A stretch of 64,000 nucleotides of DNA from Mugil cephalus (GCF_022458985.1 NC_061783.1:4432413-4496412), one strand, 5' to 3'; counted from the stretch's first letter, positions 38,361 through 62,026 are shown. A program made the numbers and translations. Notes: a model not told the origin generated them from the letters alone.

Positions 38361-38378
38361 ATGCTTTGGCACACAGAA

Positions 38379-39779
38379 ATGGCTTGTGGAGTTTGTTTGG
38401 GGTAAGTTTGTGCGTCTTGTTCAGATGTGTGTCGCGTTGACCCGTTGCCGAGGCTGACCTCGCTGTGTCGTTTCCTGACCAGGATCTTGCTGGTTTTAGT
38501 TAAAGCAGAGCATGTATGCTGTTCAAGTGCTACGGAAGGTGAGCAGCACACAAAATGTGTTGTAGTGTAATAGTGCTGCCACAGTGGACTCATTACTCTT
38601 TGTTTGTCTTACAGCTCAGCAACACGGCAACACATATGTTGGCTTCGTGCAGCAGGGTGGGAGGTTACGAACATTTGGCGTCGGTCATCCCCAGAATGGA
38701 TTCAGACAGGCCTCAGTCCAGAGAAGTAGCCTCAACACGGAGACCCCGGTTAACGGTGGTTATCATCATGGACATTCCACTAGTAGCTACACGCAAACTA
38801 TGTCACAACCAGCCCAGAGTTTAGTGAGAATAGTGCAGAGCAACTTGTTGTCACAACCTAATTGGCAATTGACGGACTTGGAATGGGTTAAATCTCAAAA
38901 GCCAGGGCCTGACGTTTCTACAGTAGTAAGTGGAGGTTCTTTAAGTAAGGGCATTCAAAAGCAAAGTGACCTTACTGTTCTGGACCAGGAAAGCACTGTG
39001 CGAGTCCAGAAGGGTACACCGCGTACTAGCAAGTATCTGAGCAGCTCTGTTTCTATTCAGAGTCCTTCTAGGGAAGGATACTTCATCTTATCCTCCATCC
39101 AACAGCCTGTTTCTCAGAAACCTGTGCCTGCCTACAGTGGGCAGGGAGGCTGGTCCTCTATGAAGTCTTCCACTCTGTTCGATGCAGATGCTCCTGCATC
39201 ACAGAGCCACTCCGCAACATCAGCTAGAGCCCCTGGTAGAAGAGCGTCTCCTCGTACCTCTAAACCCATAAGCAGAAAAAAACCCAAGCAGGCTGGAAGC
39301 GTCTACAAGAGTAGATTATTTCCTGTGACTGAAGAATACACCCAACACGAGTACCAGCCGTCTCCCACTTCCAACGCGGTGTCAAGTCCAGCCTACAACC
39401 AAAACGGTTTTAAGCCACGCAGTCTGGTGGTTCCCTCTAAACGGGTGCAGAGCTACAAATCTAGCTACGCTCCTGTTGAGCAGAACCCGAGTGGTACAAG
39501 AGAGAAATATGCCCCAACCAGGACCTACAACATCCCTGAACACTTGGGCGGCTTTGCGATCAGGCGGTTAAAGGAGCCCATCAACCAGAGGGAAGCGGGC
39601 GTCCAGACACCAGATCAGAGCTCCACGTCTTGGCAGCAGATGGGATCTTATGAGCCACAAGGCCAGACTTCATCAGGGAAACTAGCAAGTGAGTATTTGA
39701 ACATTGCTTTCTGTTTGATGCTCAAGCCTGTTTTCTAACTGCCTTTCTACCACTAGGTGCAGACAATGTCTACGGATGA
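38379..39779 (+). CDS. Unrecognised secreted, cysteine-free, Ser/Gln/Pro-rich protein
   Basis: Four exons join in frame: 38379-38401, 38483-38538, 38615-39688 and 39757-39779 (1176 nt, 391 residues). Introns are 81, 76 and 68 nt with GTAAGT/CCAG, GTGAGC/ACAG and GTGAGT/CTAG borders. The ATG has a good context (GAAATGG); an in-frame ATG six codons earlier (38361) is an alternative. The N terminus, MACGVCLGILLVLV then KAEHVCCSSATEA, looks like a signal peptide. The rest has no cysteine or usable N-glycosylation sequon and is rich in Ser, Gln, Pro and Tyr, so it is probably disordered. It has a basic patch (GRRASPRTSKPISRKKPKQ) and a C-terminal block TRTYNIPEHLGGFAIRRLKE, ending DNVYG. An AATAAA follows 12 nt after the TGA. 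I do not know the family. A secreted structural or matrix role is conceivable but unproven. Confidence 0.75.
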
Positions 39780-39791
39780 ATAGTGTTTTGA

Positions 39792-39797
39792 AATAAA
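39792..39797 (+). terminator. Poly(A) signal of the secreted-protein gene
   Basis: AATAAA lies 13 nt downstream of the TGA stop (39777-39779), with a T/G-rich stretch following, so the 3' UTR would be only about 30 nt. Confidence 0.6.
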
Positions 39798-41578
39798 TTT
39801 AATAATTTAGATCCTGTCTTGTGTTGAATTCCCCTCTGTGTTGCTGGTAAAGTCAAAACTTGAATGATGTAGAGTTGGGGCCATCTAGTGTGGAAACGAT
39901 TTGCTGCATGGTGGCCTCTTGGCAAAATACCACAAGATTAAAGTTGCCTCAATCTAATGCCATGGTCTAGGATTCATTTTTAATGTAAATCATTTGTTTC
40001 AAATTGGGGGGGGGGGGGTCTGTTCATGGTCTGATGCCTGCATCATTCAAAAAAGTGACATTTGAGCTGCAAAGAAGTTGTTTCAGGGGCTCCAAATTGG
40101 AGAGTAAAAATGTGAAGGCATTTTATAGAGGACTGATCTACACAATTGTCACACAAAATAGTAATTCACTGGCTGAATCCATACAGTAAATGGATGGAAA
40201 CATAAGGTTTTCTACTTCATACTCATGTGTTTGAGCTGTACTGCTGGAAATGTTGGGCCTCCCCCAAAGGAGCAGTAAGTGCAACTTTGAATTTGGAGAA
40301 AAGCTGGAATGCAACAAAGTAAAACCTTTAACTTCCTGTAGGGACGGGAACGACCTGTCCACTGCAACACCTTTTCACCAAAGGGCAATCGACACTTGTG
40401 TGGTTGTCATTCAGCAGCTGTAGATGACGGGAGATTCAGACAGATTTTAAATCCCAGGACTTGGCTAAAAGCCTCTTGGGACTGCAGCTCCACTTCTGAA
40501 TACGAAGTCTGAAAATTGAGATCTTATTCAGGGACGCCTGTTAATGTCCATTATGTTTCTGAAATATCTTTCAAATTCTTATCGAAGGAAAAGGGTTATT
40601 ACAGTGACGTTTGATAAAGTTGGATGAATACATTGAAGAAGAACCAAATCTCTTTACATGGTCTAGACATCCTTTTGTTGTAGAGGGCAACTAATTTTAT
40701 CCAATAAACCCAGTTGGTATTACAAATAACTGAAATCTTGACTATTTTACAGTATCTGCTCAGATTGTGAAAACTACCATGTTGGATTGAGCTGCATGGA
40801 ATAAAAATATTAAAATTGAACTATAGTTTAACTATATCAGCTTGAAAATGTTCAAATGTGTGTCAGTCCTAACGATGGACTGACATGGTGACGTAAAGCC
40901 TCACACAATCTCCATCTTCTCCTGTCCTCACCTGATCATCTTGGTTACCATGGAAACGCTGGGTATACAGCAGGAACTGTGAGTCTCATCCTCAGCACTT
41001 GGGTCATGCAGGTGTCTCCATATATTTACTGGCAAGAAGACGTGTATATGAATACAACAGTTAACTGAAATTGATAAAAACAAAATAATATGTCATGAAC
41101 TATTGTCATACCTTTTATTACTGGTCATTGCTACAATCGTGTCAGTTTCAGCCATTGACACCTGAGTGGGGAAAAAGTTTCTCATTAAAGCTTAAAAAAA
41201 AAATGCATTTTATTATGAAATAGTCTGAGGTAACGCTTTGCATGTGTCACTGAACTTTCTGTGATTGATCAAAAACGCAGCAGCAAAATGGTCATCATTG
41301 GTGTTTTCTACCAGCAGATCAGTTTGATATATTAAGAGAGTGATGAAACAAGAAGGAGCAGCCACAGAGACACACCTCTGACTCCTCAGTGGTAACCAAT
41401 CTCTACCACTGTGCCCTTTTGTGATCGACTAGTGAAGTGGAAGAGAATATACAATACACCCACACACACAGGCAAAAAATATCAATCTAAATATTTGATC
41501 AGGGTTCCTGTCATTCACATACAGTATTTTGTTTTGCTTGCTGCCCTCAAAATTCTGCCAAAGACCTGTAGAGTCGAA

Positions 41579-41767
41579 CTACCTTGGACGTTGCCACCAG
41601 ATTCTTCCTCTTGGCCGATCTGACCACTCACCACTACCATCTGTTTCCTCATTATCATCAACATGATTGTCCTCAACATCACTTTCAACCCATGATTCAT
41701 TCTCATTTTCAGAGGAAAGAAGTGGGAAGCTAACTATGTCATATCCTCCAAGTGCTCTTGCTGCTGG
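41579..41767 (-). pseudogene. Acidic coding-like fragment, possibly transposase-derived
   Basis: A minus-strand frame of about 60 codons between two stops reads AARALGGYDIVSFPLLSSEN, then an acidic run with WVESDVEDNHVDDNEETD and SDRPRGRIWW. Asp/Glu-rich leaders followed by basic-aromatic segments occur at the N terminus of piggyBac-type transposases, which is why I suspect a relic. No catalytic region was found nearby and no splice sites are evident. Confidence 0.25.
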
Positions 41768-42659
41768 TTAAATACATTCATTTCAGCATATTTATAATCC
41801 TATAAATGCAATAAAATGACCATCAGAAAGCCTGGAGGGCCCTCTTGTGGTGGACCTGGGATGTTAATCGGAATGCAGAATCGTTGGATGTGGTGGGAAT
41901 GAAAAGTCAGCCCTTTATCCTTAATGATTTACTTTTGCTTATTCATGTGGGTAAAGTATATTTTAATGAACCCAATTTTTGGCTTTGGTTTTGCTTAATG
42001 CTTGGTTTTACTTAACGAGCTGATTAGAGACAAATGTTTGCTTTGTTTATATGATGCATTTTTTTCCCTTTGTTCACTCATTATTCCCTATCTGTCTCTA
42101 TTGCTAGTTATCGATTTTTACTTTGTTCTTCATTTATTATTTCTATTCCAGGTTAGATATTACTTTAATTTACCCACAGTGGAATAAATTGCAATCGTAG
42201 TACGATGCTGCAACATCAATTAAGTACATTTTTCTGTTTTAACTTTTCACAACAATATTTTGTCAATAACAACTTCCGCCTCAAACAAATCCGAGAACAA
42301 TAGACATTTTTTATCACTATGTGCTGAAACTCACCCAATAAGACCCTATTTATATCCATTTACGTGTAATAACCGTGTGTCCGCACAGTTCCTGAAGCTT
42401 GTCGTGGTTTCACCAGACTCACCGCAATCAAATGTTGACTAATTAGTTGGTAGCAGCTAATTTTCAACTCAGACCACAATGCGCTGATTTGGTTACGACA
42501 CCACGTTCTGACGTCGTGACGTTTGCTCCTAACGCTTGGTCGTACCGTCTCCATGGTGATGAAGGACCGTGCATCAGAAGCATATTTTCAGTAAACCCAA
42601 CCGACCTCCCACAAACATGTAAAAACTGTTTTCAGTGACATATTAATAATTTACTGAAT

Positions 42660-42693
42660 TTCTTCTTCTTCTTCTTCTTCTTCTTCTTCTTCT
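42660..42693 (+). repeat. TTC microsatellite
   Basis: About eleven uninterrupted TTC units. Confidence 0.95.
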
Positions 42694-43899
42694 AATGTAG
42701 TGGAGTTTTAATGACAAACCTTCACTTTTAGGTCCAGTGTGTGTAAATAAACTCTTTAGTCTTTATCTAGATTTCTGTGTCAATTTTTGTTGAAAATTGT
42801 CAAGTGTCTTCCGCATTTTTAGCTAGTTTACTGTTATTTTTCCGAAAAGAAACAATTTTGTTATGACTGTGCTGCAGCGACACGCTGTACTTTGTTGCTC
42901 TGACCAGATGAGGGCGCATATCCCCATACCACATTTCAATTCCAAAAAAAACAAATCGTTTTTTCCTTTTTGTCCACCCTGGTCTTCTTGATTCTTTAAC
43001 ACACATTTTGCATTTCAAACTGCATACGTAAGGTTTCCACGGATGTGTATCAGATGTGGCCACTTGCATTATGGGAAATGGGAAAGGATCCAGTGTTGAT
43101 TCATCTAAATCTGAATGGCCTGGCAGCCGCAGCTTTGATTTTGATAAATATACCCGTCTTTGACTTGAGCTGTGCTTTGCTCTTCTGACCAGACGAGGGC
43201 GTCATGTTTCCAGAAAGAATAGAAAGAGGAGTCTGCTGAAAAGGAATACATGCTACAAAACAAAATACTACCAATAAACAATATATATTGAAGACAGAAT
43301 GTCTGTAAACCTTAAGAAAAATTAGATGTGAGACAAAAGCACAATACAGGACTCACATGCTCAATTGATGTTTATTTTATTTTACTGGATAATATTTATT
43401 TTTATTTAGTTTTAATCCAATCTCATTTTACCTTTCTTTTTTCTTGTGGTTTTTAAGAGTGTTTCTTTTATGTGCAACTAAGCTACTGTGACCAAGTAAT
43501 TTCCCTCATGGATCATTAAAGTCTAAGTTTATTTAGAAACATAATCTTCCTCTAGTACCTGAGGATTGTAGACATTTATTTATTGATTTAAATAGAAAGT
43601 CCAGTGTTGGTGGACTAATTTAGAGCCAGTAAAGTCCGCCACTAATAACTGTCTGAAATCAATTTGTGAGGAGCTGGATAGTGCTGATGCTGCAGTGAAT
43701 CCTGAGTGATCCACGCTGCCAGGACCACAGTATGTTGGAAGTATCTCTAGATGAGTGGGACGGGGCTTTGGGAGATTTGTTAGGTGCTTTGTTGATGCGA
43801 TTATAACGGCTTTAGAAACCATTTAGAGGCCCGGAAAATCTTTGGCAGCGCGCGCTTACTACTGGCTGCCACGACTGTTTGTCACGGCTCATTCAAAAG

Positions 43900-44155
43900 A
43901 AATCTATGACAGATGTGTTTACGCCTCGGTGAGCTTCAGGTGTCGGTGCGCAGATGAAATTCGCGGCACGGAGTCGTGAGTGTGCGAGTGAAAGTGGAAC
44001 CGATGGTGGTTTTAAGGGCACCTGGAGAGCTCCGTGGCTCTCTGGACAGATGTGGCCCGTGGATTCCTCAGATCACGCTCACATCATGCAGCTGCAGATG
44101 CTGTGTCCCATTAAAACTCCATGTGTGTTAGAAGCTAATTATAAATTAGTGACAT
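43900..44155. other. Candidate conserved non-coding element
   Basis: High-complexity DNA with CG dinucleotides, ending in a near-palindromic AAGCTAATTATAAATTAGTG that contains overlapping TAAT homeodomain-type cores. The 67-codon frame inside is not protein-like. Function is inferred only from composition and the palindrome. Confidence 0.2.
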
Positions 44156-45727
44156 AATGCTTTTTACAATGAGAGTAGTGGAAAGGTTGCTTCTAAGTTA
44201 AAAGTGTCGTTTCAATTTCAAGGGGGGGCTGTTAACAGTCCTAAAACACTAGTGAAAACACATTGATTCATTCTTCGTGAATGTCGTGGTATTTAGCAAT
44301 GATCATCAGTTGCGTTACTTCCTTCCTGATTGGCTTTTAGCACAAATTGAACATTAGTCATGGAGGGGATTTAGTGCAGGACTGTTAGAATGCATTCACT
44401 AGTGTACCTAATGAACTGGCAAGTGAGCATATGTACAACTCAGACAAGTTAAAGCAAATGTTTGCTATACTATCAGTCTCCCGTCCTACTCTTCTGGATG
44501 AGAACTTCATCTGAACATTTCAATTTTAGCTTCCATTTTTAGTTTATTCTGTTAAAGGAGTGTTTCCACAAACTGATTTTAGTTCATTTGGGTCACCTGG
44601 TGTTAACCGGACGGCCTGATTTGAATTAAAGATCCAGCTAGAAAAGTTACATTTCACGCTGGAGGTGTAGTTTTTGTTTTGTTTTTTCTCCTACAAAACA
44701 GAGCGTTTCCAGGGGATGCTGAAGAGTTGAATCATGGGAAATGTAGGAGAATCTGTGAGACTATCAAGTACAATGCTAAACTGGTGGTGTGACCATTTAC
44801 AGGACTGAATTGAATATTATCATCATAGTCCACGTTTTAGCTCTGGGATTCATCCAGAAGTCAGATTTATTTCAGGAGATCCATTAAGTCGGCAAAAGTC
44901 AAAGAAAGTGACTTAACTTTCTATTCGTGTCCGTCTAAAAAGAGATCTTGATCTCAGTGAGAGTTCTTGAATAAGTGAAACTGCAAGAAGCAGAAGCAGC
45001 CTTTGAAAATTCACTCGGAGCCACATTTAGCCTCGGCCCACCGTTTTGTTTTTACAGATGCTGTTTGGACTCTCCGGTGAGGACGGTAGTGGGAATGCAG
45101 ATTTCAAAAGTCCATCATGCTGTCTCTGCTGGGGCTAAATACACGTTTTGCCTTTCAAATGAATCCTTAAGCATTTCTTCAGTCAGCTGTTTATTAGTCT
45201 GTCTTGTGACCCATCTCCAAAGTAAACGCAGATTGCGTCGAAACATTAAACGAAATCAAGATTCTGGCGAGAAGAGCAGTTCATTTTTTTTTCGACTTTA
45301 TCCTCCGTAAATGAGAGCTCCTGGCTTATCTGCACGTATGGAGCTCTTCTTACCTGTTCCTGTTTGCCACTAATGTGAATATATATATATGTAAATATCA
45401 GCATGTGTGATCCAGAGACAAGGACAGCCTTGCAGCTCGGGGGTGAGATGTCAATCGATGCAGGGATGGGGAGACATGGCTGTGCATTTGATGAGCAGCG
45501 TACTCCACGGAGCGCAGCTCAACCCAGGCCTCCGCCTCCATGTGTAAATTTCAAAACCATCAGCAAAACACGCCGCTCGCCGCTTTAGACGCATCACATT
45601 GCCTCGGTGCAAGCGAAGTGCGAGGCAAATGAAACATTCAGGACTCTATTTACTGCTGCCTCGGCCACAAGTGAGAGGGAACAGGAAATAAATCCACAGC
45701 AAACGTCTTACGAAGATTTAATGTACA

Positions 45728-47159
45728 TTTATTCTTAACACGTGGAACATATAGTATAAAGATTTCATACTGAATAAATGATATTCATTAAGCCAAAAAA
45801 AGGAAAAAAGAGGAATTTACATCAAGTTTTTAGCTACATCATCTGAAATACAAATATGCAGAATCCGCATCACTGGAAAAAAAAAAATAAAAATAAACAA
45901 AATAAACAAAATTGAACTGGTTTCTTCATCAAGGTCTAGTTTGTCATTATACGAAGGAGCTCAAATGGAACATGATTCTTGTTAATATTCTCTACACCCA
46001 GACCGGAGACAAACTGAAACTTGAAGATGTCGGGGCGGCGTTGGACAGCAGCTGAACGCCTCCCCCCTCCCCCAGAGCGCGGTGCGAGCGGGGCGAGGCG
46101 CCGGGGTAACGGAGAGGGCGGGCGTCAAGTAATCACGTGGCAATACTTGACGAGGGGAAGGGGGGAAACTTGTAATCGTCAAAGATTAAAAACGGTGAAG
46201 AGCAACAGAAGTTGAGAAAGAGAGAAGTGTAATGTACAACATCATATATACACTGCAGCTTGGACTGCATCTAGAGTTGAGGACCAGTCCTAAAGAGGTG
46301 ACTTTTTAATATAAGGGTCAAGTCATACAATCAAGGGACAAAGAGAAGAGGTCGGGGTGTTGTAGGTTCACCATACTTTGGGGGGAAAGCCGTTTTCTCT
46401 CTCGACGTTAACTAAAACTGTTTTTAAAAACTACAGTTTGCTGCCAAGCCAGCGTATCTCAGTGTGAAACAGTATTATTACAGTATGTTTACAGTTTTTA
46501 AGGTGTACAGTACAGAAAAAGTCCTACAATCTACTGCACAGGCCTCCCATGACAGATGTCTGTTCACAGCCAATAATGTGGTTCCTGTGGGGCTGAGTAT
46601 ATAGCATCCAAAGTTACAGCAATTATACCACACCACAGTCCGTGAGTCTATGTAGCCTCCAAACATGAACCATAATATTGTTTAGTCTGTGCCCTCTTCC
46701 CCCTGCCGACCCCCCGAGGGAGGAAGCGAGCACACGTATCCCCCAAACTCACTGTAAACGAGACAGCAACTTTGGTTACAGTTTTTCTTTTTTTTTTTTT
46801 TCCGGAGATTTTTTTCTTTTCATTAAAAAACAAGTCCTGTCCACAGGCCAGCGCGCTCTGTCCTACGCCTGGGTCCCAAGTCTGCTCTTCTTTGCCAGTA
46901 TCTTTCCATTCCAGACGTTTAAAATCCACGGCTACTTCATGATATTCCTTCCTTTAGTGAGAAGCAGGGGCAGAAAAGACAGTGGAATCCGAGGTGATTT
47001 TGCATAAATTAAAAAAAGAAAAAAAAAAAAAAAAGAAAAAAAGAAGGACAGTCAGTTTTGCTCTTTTCACTCATGCGCAACAGACACTCACACACGCACA
47101 CAAAAAAGGGGGGCTGAATGGGAACGGAAAGAGGCAAAGCTGAAACCTCCCCACGGCTG
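45728..47159 (-). other. arid1a: arid1a 3' UTR with poly(A) signal
   Basis: Downstream of the arid1a TGA, the first canonical minus-strand AATAAA that I find is at 45733-45728, giving a 3' UTR of roughly 1.4 kb, similar to the mammalian gene. The stretch holds several A/T-runs (for example a T-run at about 46785-46800 and an A-run at about 47007-47040, plus-strand sense) and no competing coding frame. Confidence 0.55.
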
Positions 47160-58143
<10,984 letters not shown>

Positions 58144-58242
58144 TTAGTTAAAGTGTATTAAACTTATACTGCAATATTCTGTGAACTATAATGATGAGGA
58201 ACTTAGCCTTCAATATTAGCAAGTGTATTATTCTTTCTTCCA

Positions 58243-58266
58243 CAGAGAGAGAGAGAGAGAGAGAGA
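58243..58266 (+). repeat. GA microsatellite
   Basis: Twelve AG/GA units without interruption. Confidence 0.95.
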
Positions 58267-58541
58267 ATTAGCTGATGCCAAAGACGTTTCATTTTTACGG
58301 CTTATGGCAAATTTATTCACTGCAAATCAACAAAATGGCAACACTAACTGAAATTTTATTTTACGCACAATTTCAACAGTTTGGAGTAGGTTTGTAGGAA
58401 CAAGCGTTTAGAAGACGGAAACCATCAGTCAAACAAATAAATCTCTGCCACCCTTAGCCACTGTTTGGCTTACGCGGAAAGAGGGAAATTAAGTCAATAC
58501 ATGATATCAAAGGCAAAACAGTCTGCTAGCGTTAACGTGCC

Positions 58542-58579
58542 GGTGTGTGTGTGTGTGTGTGTGCGTGTGTGTGTGTGTG
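58542..58579 (+). repeat. GT microsatellite
   Basis: GT units over 38 bp with one GTGC interruption in the middle. Confidence 0.95.
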
Positions 58580-61176
58580 CAGGGATGAGAATAAAGCCCA
58601 GGTTGGCTCAGACTCAGAAATGTGAAGAAAGCAGCTGCATCTGGAGTAATGTGAATCCTATTCAGCAGAAATAAATACGGGAAATAAATATATTCTGGGT
58701 TTTTTTTTTTCCCCCCTCCCTGCACATCTTAGCATGAGGAAGGCACGAGCTTTTTTTTTATTTCAGAGTCATGTCAAAGTCAAGTGAAGTCAACTCAAAT
58801 GGTCAGCGATGCGTTGCAGCAATCTTTGACTTGGCCGGGGCGTGTCTGTAATTTTCTCATACCAGACTGCCAGGCCCATTATAGCGCACGCATTCTTTTG
58901 GGTACAATAACTTCTCTTTCCACCTTTTTAAAAATACTCTACATCACCCCCATAATGCTGATAATGATCCATCTTGGCTAGAAGAGCTCTGTTTGTGTGA
59001 CTTGCAAAGAGAAAGTGGGGGAGAAAAAAAAAGCAACAAAAAAAAACAAAAAAAAAAGGAAAACGTTTGAAGCAAGTCATCTCGGGAGGCAGTTGAAATA
59101 ATTGGTGCTGGGCACGGGCTCTGGTGCCATGTGGTGTTGTTATTGAGGCTCGCTGGCTGTGACACAAAGACAGGCAGGCGGGAAGGTAGGGAGGCAGCCG
59201 GCGATGATTATGTTTGTGGGAAGGTGAATGTTTACACACTGGCCACTCACGTGGAGCCCATGTGCTTGCTCAGAAATGCAAGCTCATCTGCCAGTCACAT
59301 TGGAGGAGGGAAAAAAATGGGAGGGGGGAGGAGGAGGAGGAGGAGGTGGAGTAGGAGAAAAAAAAAAGCACTCATTGGACGGTGGCCAACTATTCCCATA
59401 GAAATCTCACACTCGCAGGCTGGCTGCAGCCCCGAAGCCGGCGGTTTTGCACTTGAAACGGCGCCCGGTGCTATTTTTGGGATGTGACCTGATGGAGGAA
59501 CCCCAGAGGGAGTGACAGGAGGAGAACGCTGATTCAGAATCCACCCTCCCCCTCCAATCCAACCTCACCCTGTTCCCTCTGCCCTCCCTCCAACTCTTCC
59601 TCCCTCACTCCGGTGACTGCACAAGCCAAGGCCTTTCTGACCCGCACAGGGGGAAGAGGCAGCTACATAACCGTGCAAAACGCAGCGGGGGGGGGGCTTT
59701 ATGTGCGAGCATCACACTCTGAAGTGTTTCTCTGGCTGATACCCAATTAATGTTCACAAATGTAAAAACGGGTCAGGACGAGGCAGAGCCACGCTGTGTG
59801 GACGACACCGAGCAGCGAGATCTTAATGCCCTGGAATAGAGAGCAGAGATCAAACAGCATGACATTCCTCGCTTAAACAACCGTGGCGGGACCCTTTTAC
59901 CAGCAGCAAGCGCCGTCAGCTGACACACGCTTAACCCCGCCCCCCTTCCTCTTCCCAGCTAGCACCACCCCACCTCCACGCAGACATCACAAGATCACAA
60001 GACCGGTCATCTGATACGAGGCTCGGCCTGAAGGCCCTGGGCCGGCTGGCCGGCCGCCACGGTGACCACCTCCGCTGTCGCTACAATCCGAGCGTCAGAG
60101 CTCACAATGCAGAGTCATGTCCCAGACACAAAACACCACACAGCAACGCCTCCCTTGGCCCAGGCCACGAGGAGGGGGGGGAAAAAAAAGGCCAGGGGTC
60201 AGTTTCTGGGGTTACGCCTGGGAGTCAAACCTCAGCGGGAGGTGGAGGTGGATGGATAGTCATGAGACAGAAAAAGGAATGAAGAGAACTGTTGGCCACG
60301 TGGGAAGGTTTATGCAGAGTAGGAATGTCTTCACTATGTATTTCCTGGGAGACAAAAGCCAATATATTTAGAGCGTCCACTTCTCCACTCGAATGTTTAA
60401 ACTGAACAAGAGATTGGATGGGTCAGCATTCTGGATGATTGATGTTCCTGTGAAAAACCTTTTAATATAGTTTGGTGGATTTGGGACGACCACCACACTG
60501 GATGAAATACCCCGATTTCAAATAACAAAAGGACTCTTGACACGGCCCGGAGTGGATTTCTGCTTTTATTTGAGAAGGGCGACAATAGGCATTTTCAAAT
60601 TGGTAAAATATGTGGATTCAGTAGGTCCCACAGCCGGTCCAACGCTTATGAAGTCTTTCATACGCAACCCCTCATGAAAAATCTCTTTCGTCTCTTCCTG
60701 CCACTATAAAAGTCGCTAACTCAGCAACCCACTGTCATATCGGACCACCTTGACACAAACGATCCCAAGTGCGGATACATTTCCACAAAGTCAACAAAAC
60801 AACGGCAGTAATTGCAGGAAGGGTACCCTTCAATAATGTTAAAGGAAGTGGCCGGTCTCAGCGTGTGCCCGGTGCCTTCGCGAAATTCTGCAAACTCAAT
60901 TTAACCTTGAAGTGATATTAAATGCATTGTGCATGACGCAAAACGGGTATTTCTTTCTTCCTGAAAACTCCTGACAGATAGAACATTATTATTCCCACTG
61001 TGTTGCTTTTCTAAGAAAACGCACCTTTCTGCTGCAGCAAACCCGAAAGAAATGGGGATTAATGAGATGTGTTTATTCATCAGACAACCTTAGAAGATTT
61101 GAAAGCATTCAGATTCCTAGTGTTGACGTATTTATATGACGATGTTCAAGATCCATCATCTGTTAGTATCATTTTA

Positions 61177-61514
61177 CAGGGTCTCTGCAGGTTTGAACAA
61201 AAGAAATTTATGACTAATTGAGACCATTATGGGTTAAATTTAAGACCTAAAGAGCCAAAATTTATCGTCATTCAACCATCAACTCGGGACGTCCCTGGGG
61301 TGGGCTCCACTAATGAGGAACAGGAACATAATAGGCCGGGGCCAGAGGGGGTCATACTGCAAATGAAGAGGTAATAAACGGACGTAAGGATTTAAGACTT
61401 CACTAAAGTCACTTTAAGACCTACAATGCAAAACTTGCTTGCATTTAAGACTTTTTGAAGCCTTAAACGGGGATAATCAAATTTGAGACTTTTTAAGCCT
61501 CAGCAGGAACCTTG
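61177..61514. mobile_element. MITE with TTTTA target duplication in arid1a intron
   Basis: The 338-bp segment starts CAGGGTCTCTGCAGGTTT and its reverse complement starts CAAGGTTCCTGCTGAGGC, an imperfect terminal inverted repeat. The five bases on each side (61172-61176 and 61515-61519) are both TTTTA, a direct target-site duplication. Inside are repeated TTTAAGAC motifs (AATTTAAGACC, GGATTTAAGAC, CATTTAAGACTTTTT) typical of a non-coding DNA element. The intact duplication suggests a fairly recent insertion. Confidence 0.75.
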
Positions 61515-62024
61515 TTTTAGGCGTGTTGGATTGTAGGGGTGAGTGTATTGACAGCGCTTGGCTCATCGTTTATATTTTCAGAGTTGAATACGCCGTGAGC
61601 CCTTCTGGTTATGACGGAGAAACTCGTCGAGGCCACAGCACCAGCTAGCAGGGCGCTGGGCTGAGCATCAGGAGGACTGCCAGATGACGCCCATCCCTAA
61701 ATAACAGTGTAGTAAAAAAAAGGGACCTCATAAAATGTTAGAAGTCTGGCTTGTTAAAAGCAGAACACAAAGCATTCAAATGAAATGAGGTTCTGGCACC
61801 AGAACGGTGATTATGCGCAACTTAGAAATTAAAAACAACATTCCTTGACGCCACTTCTTTCCACCAAATCTCATCAAAAAGGCCAAACCAAAATGATGCA
61901 TCGATACTTTTAAAGACAAGTGCACCTGCTACAGTGGCAAACCTAACGGGTGAGCCCTTTACCGCTCTGTAAATATCTGATAACTGACAGCTCTGATTCC
62001 TCAGCCTGGATAGGCAGAAACACT

Positions 62025-62026
<2 letters not shown>

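Larger units (their letters stand above)
39810..45727. other. Intergenic between the secreted-protein gene and arid1a
   Basis: No gene found. Contents recognised are a G-run at about 40007-40018, an acidic open frame at 41579-41767, a retroelement-like tail at about 42165-42195 and a TTC microsatellite at 42660-42693. A second tail (TCATGGATCATTAAAGTCTA) lies near 43506, and unique high-complexity DNA at 43900-44155. Both flanking genes end here (convergent orientation), so no promoter is expected. Confidence 0.5.

Noticed and set aside
38425-38538. Alternative longer second exon starting at an AG at 38424 for the secreted-protein gene
   Set aside because: It would leave a 23-nt intron after the 38401 donor, too short to splice; the acceptor at 38482 gives an 81-nt intron and a signal peptide.
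59131-59487. 118-codon plus-strand frame
   Set aside because: Its middle is polyarginine/lysine from a GGA-rich tract; no coding character elsewhere.
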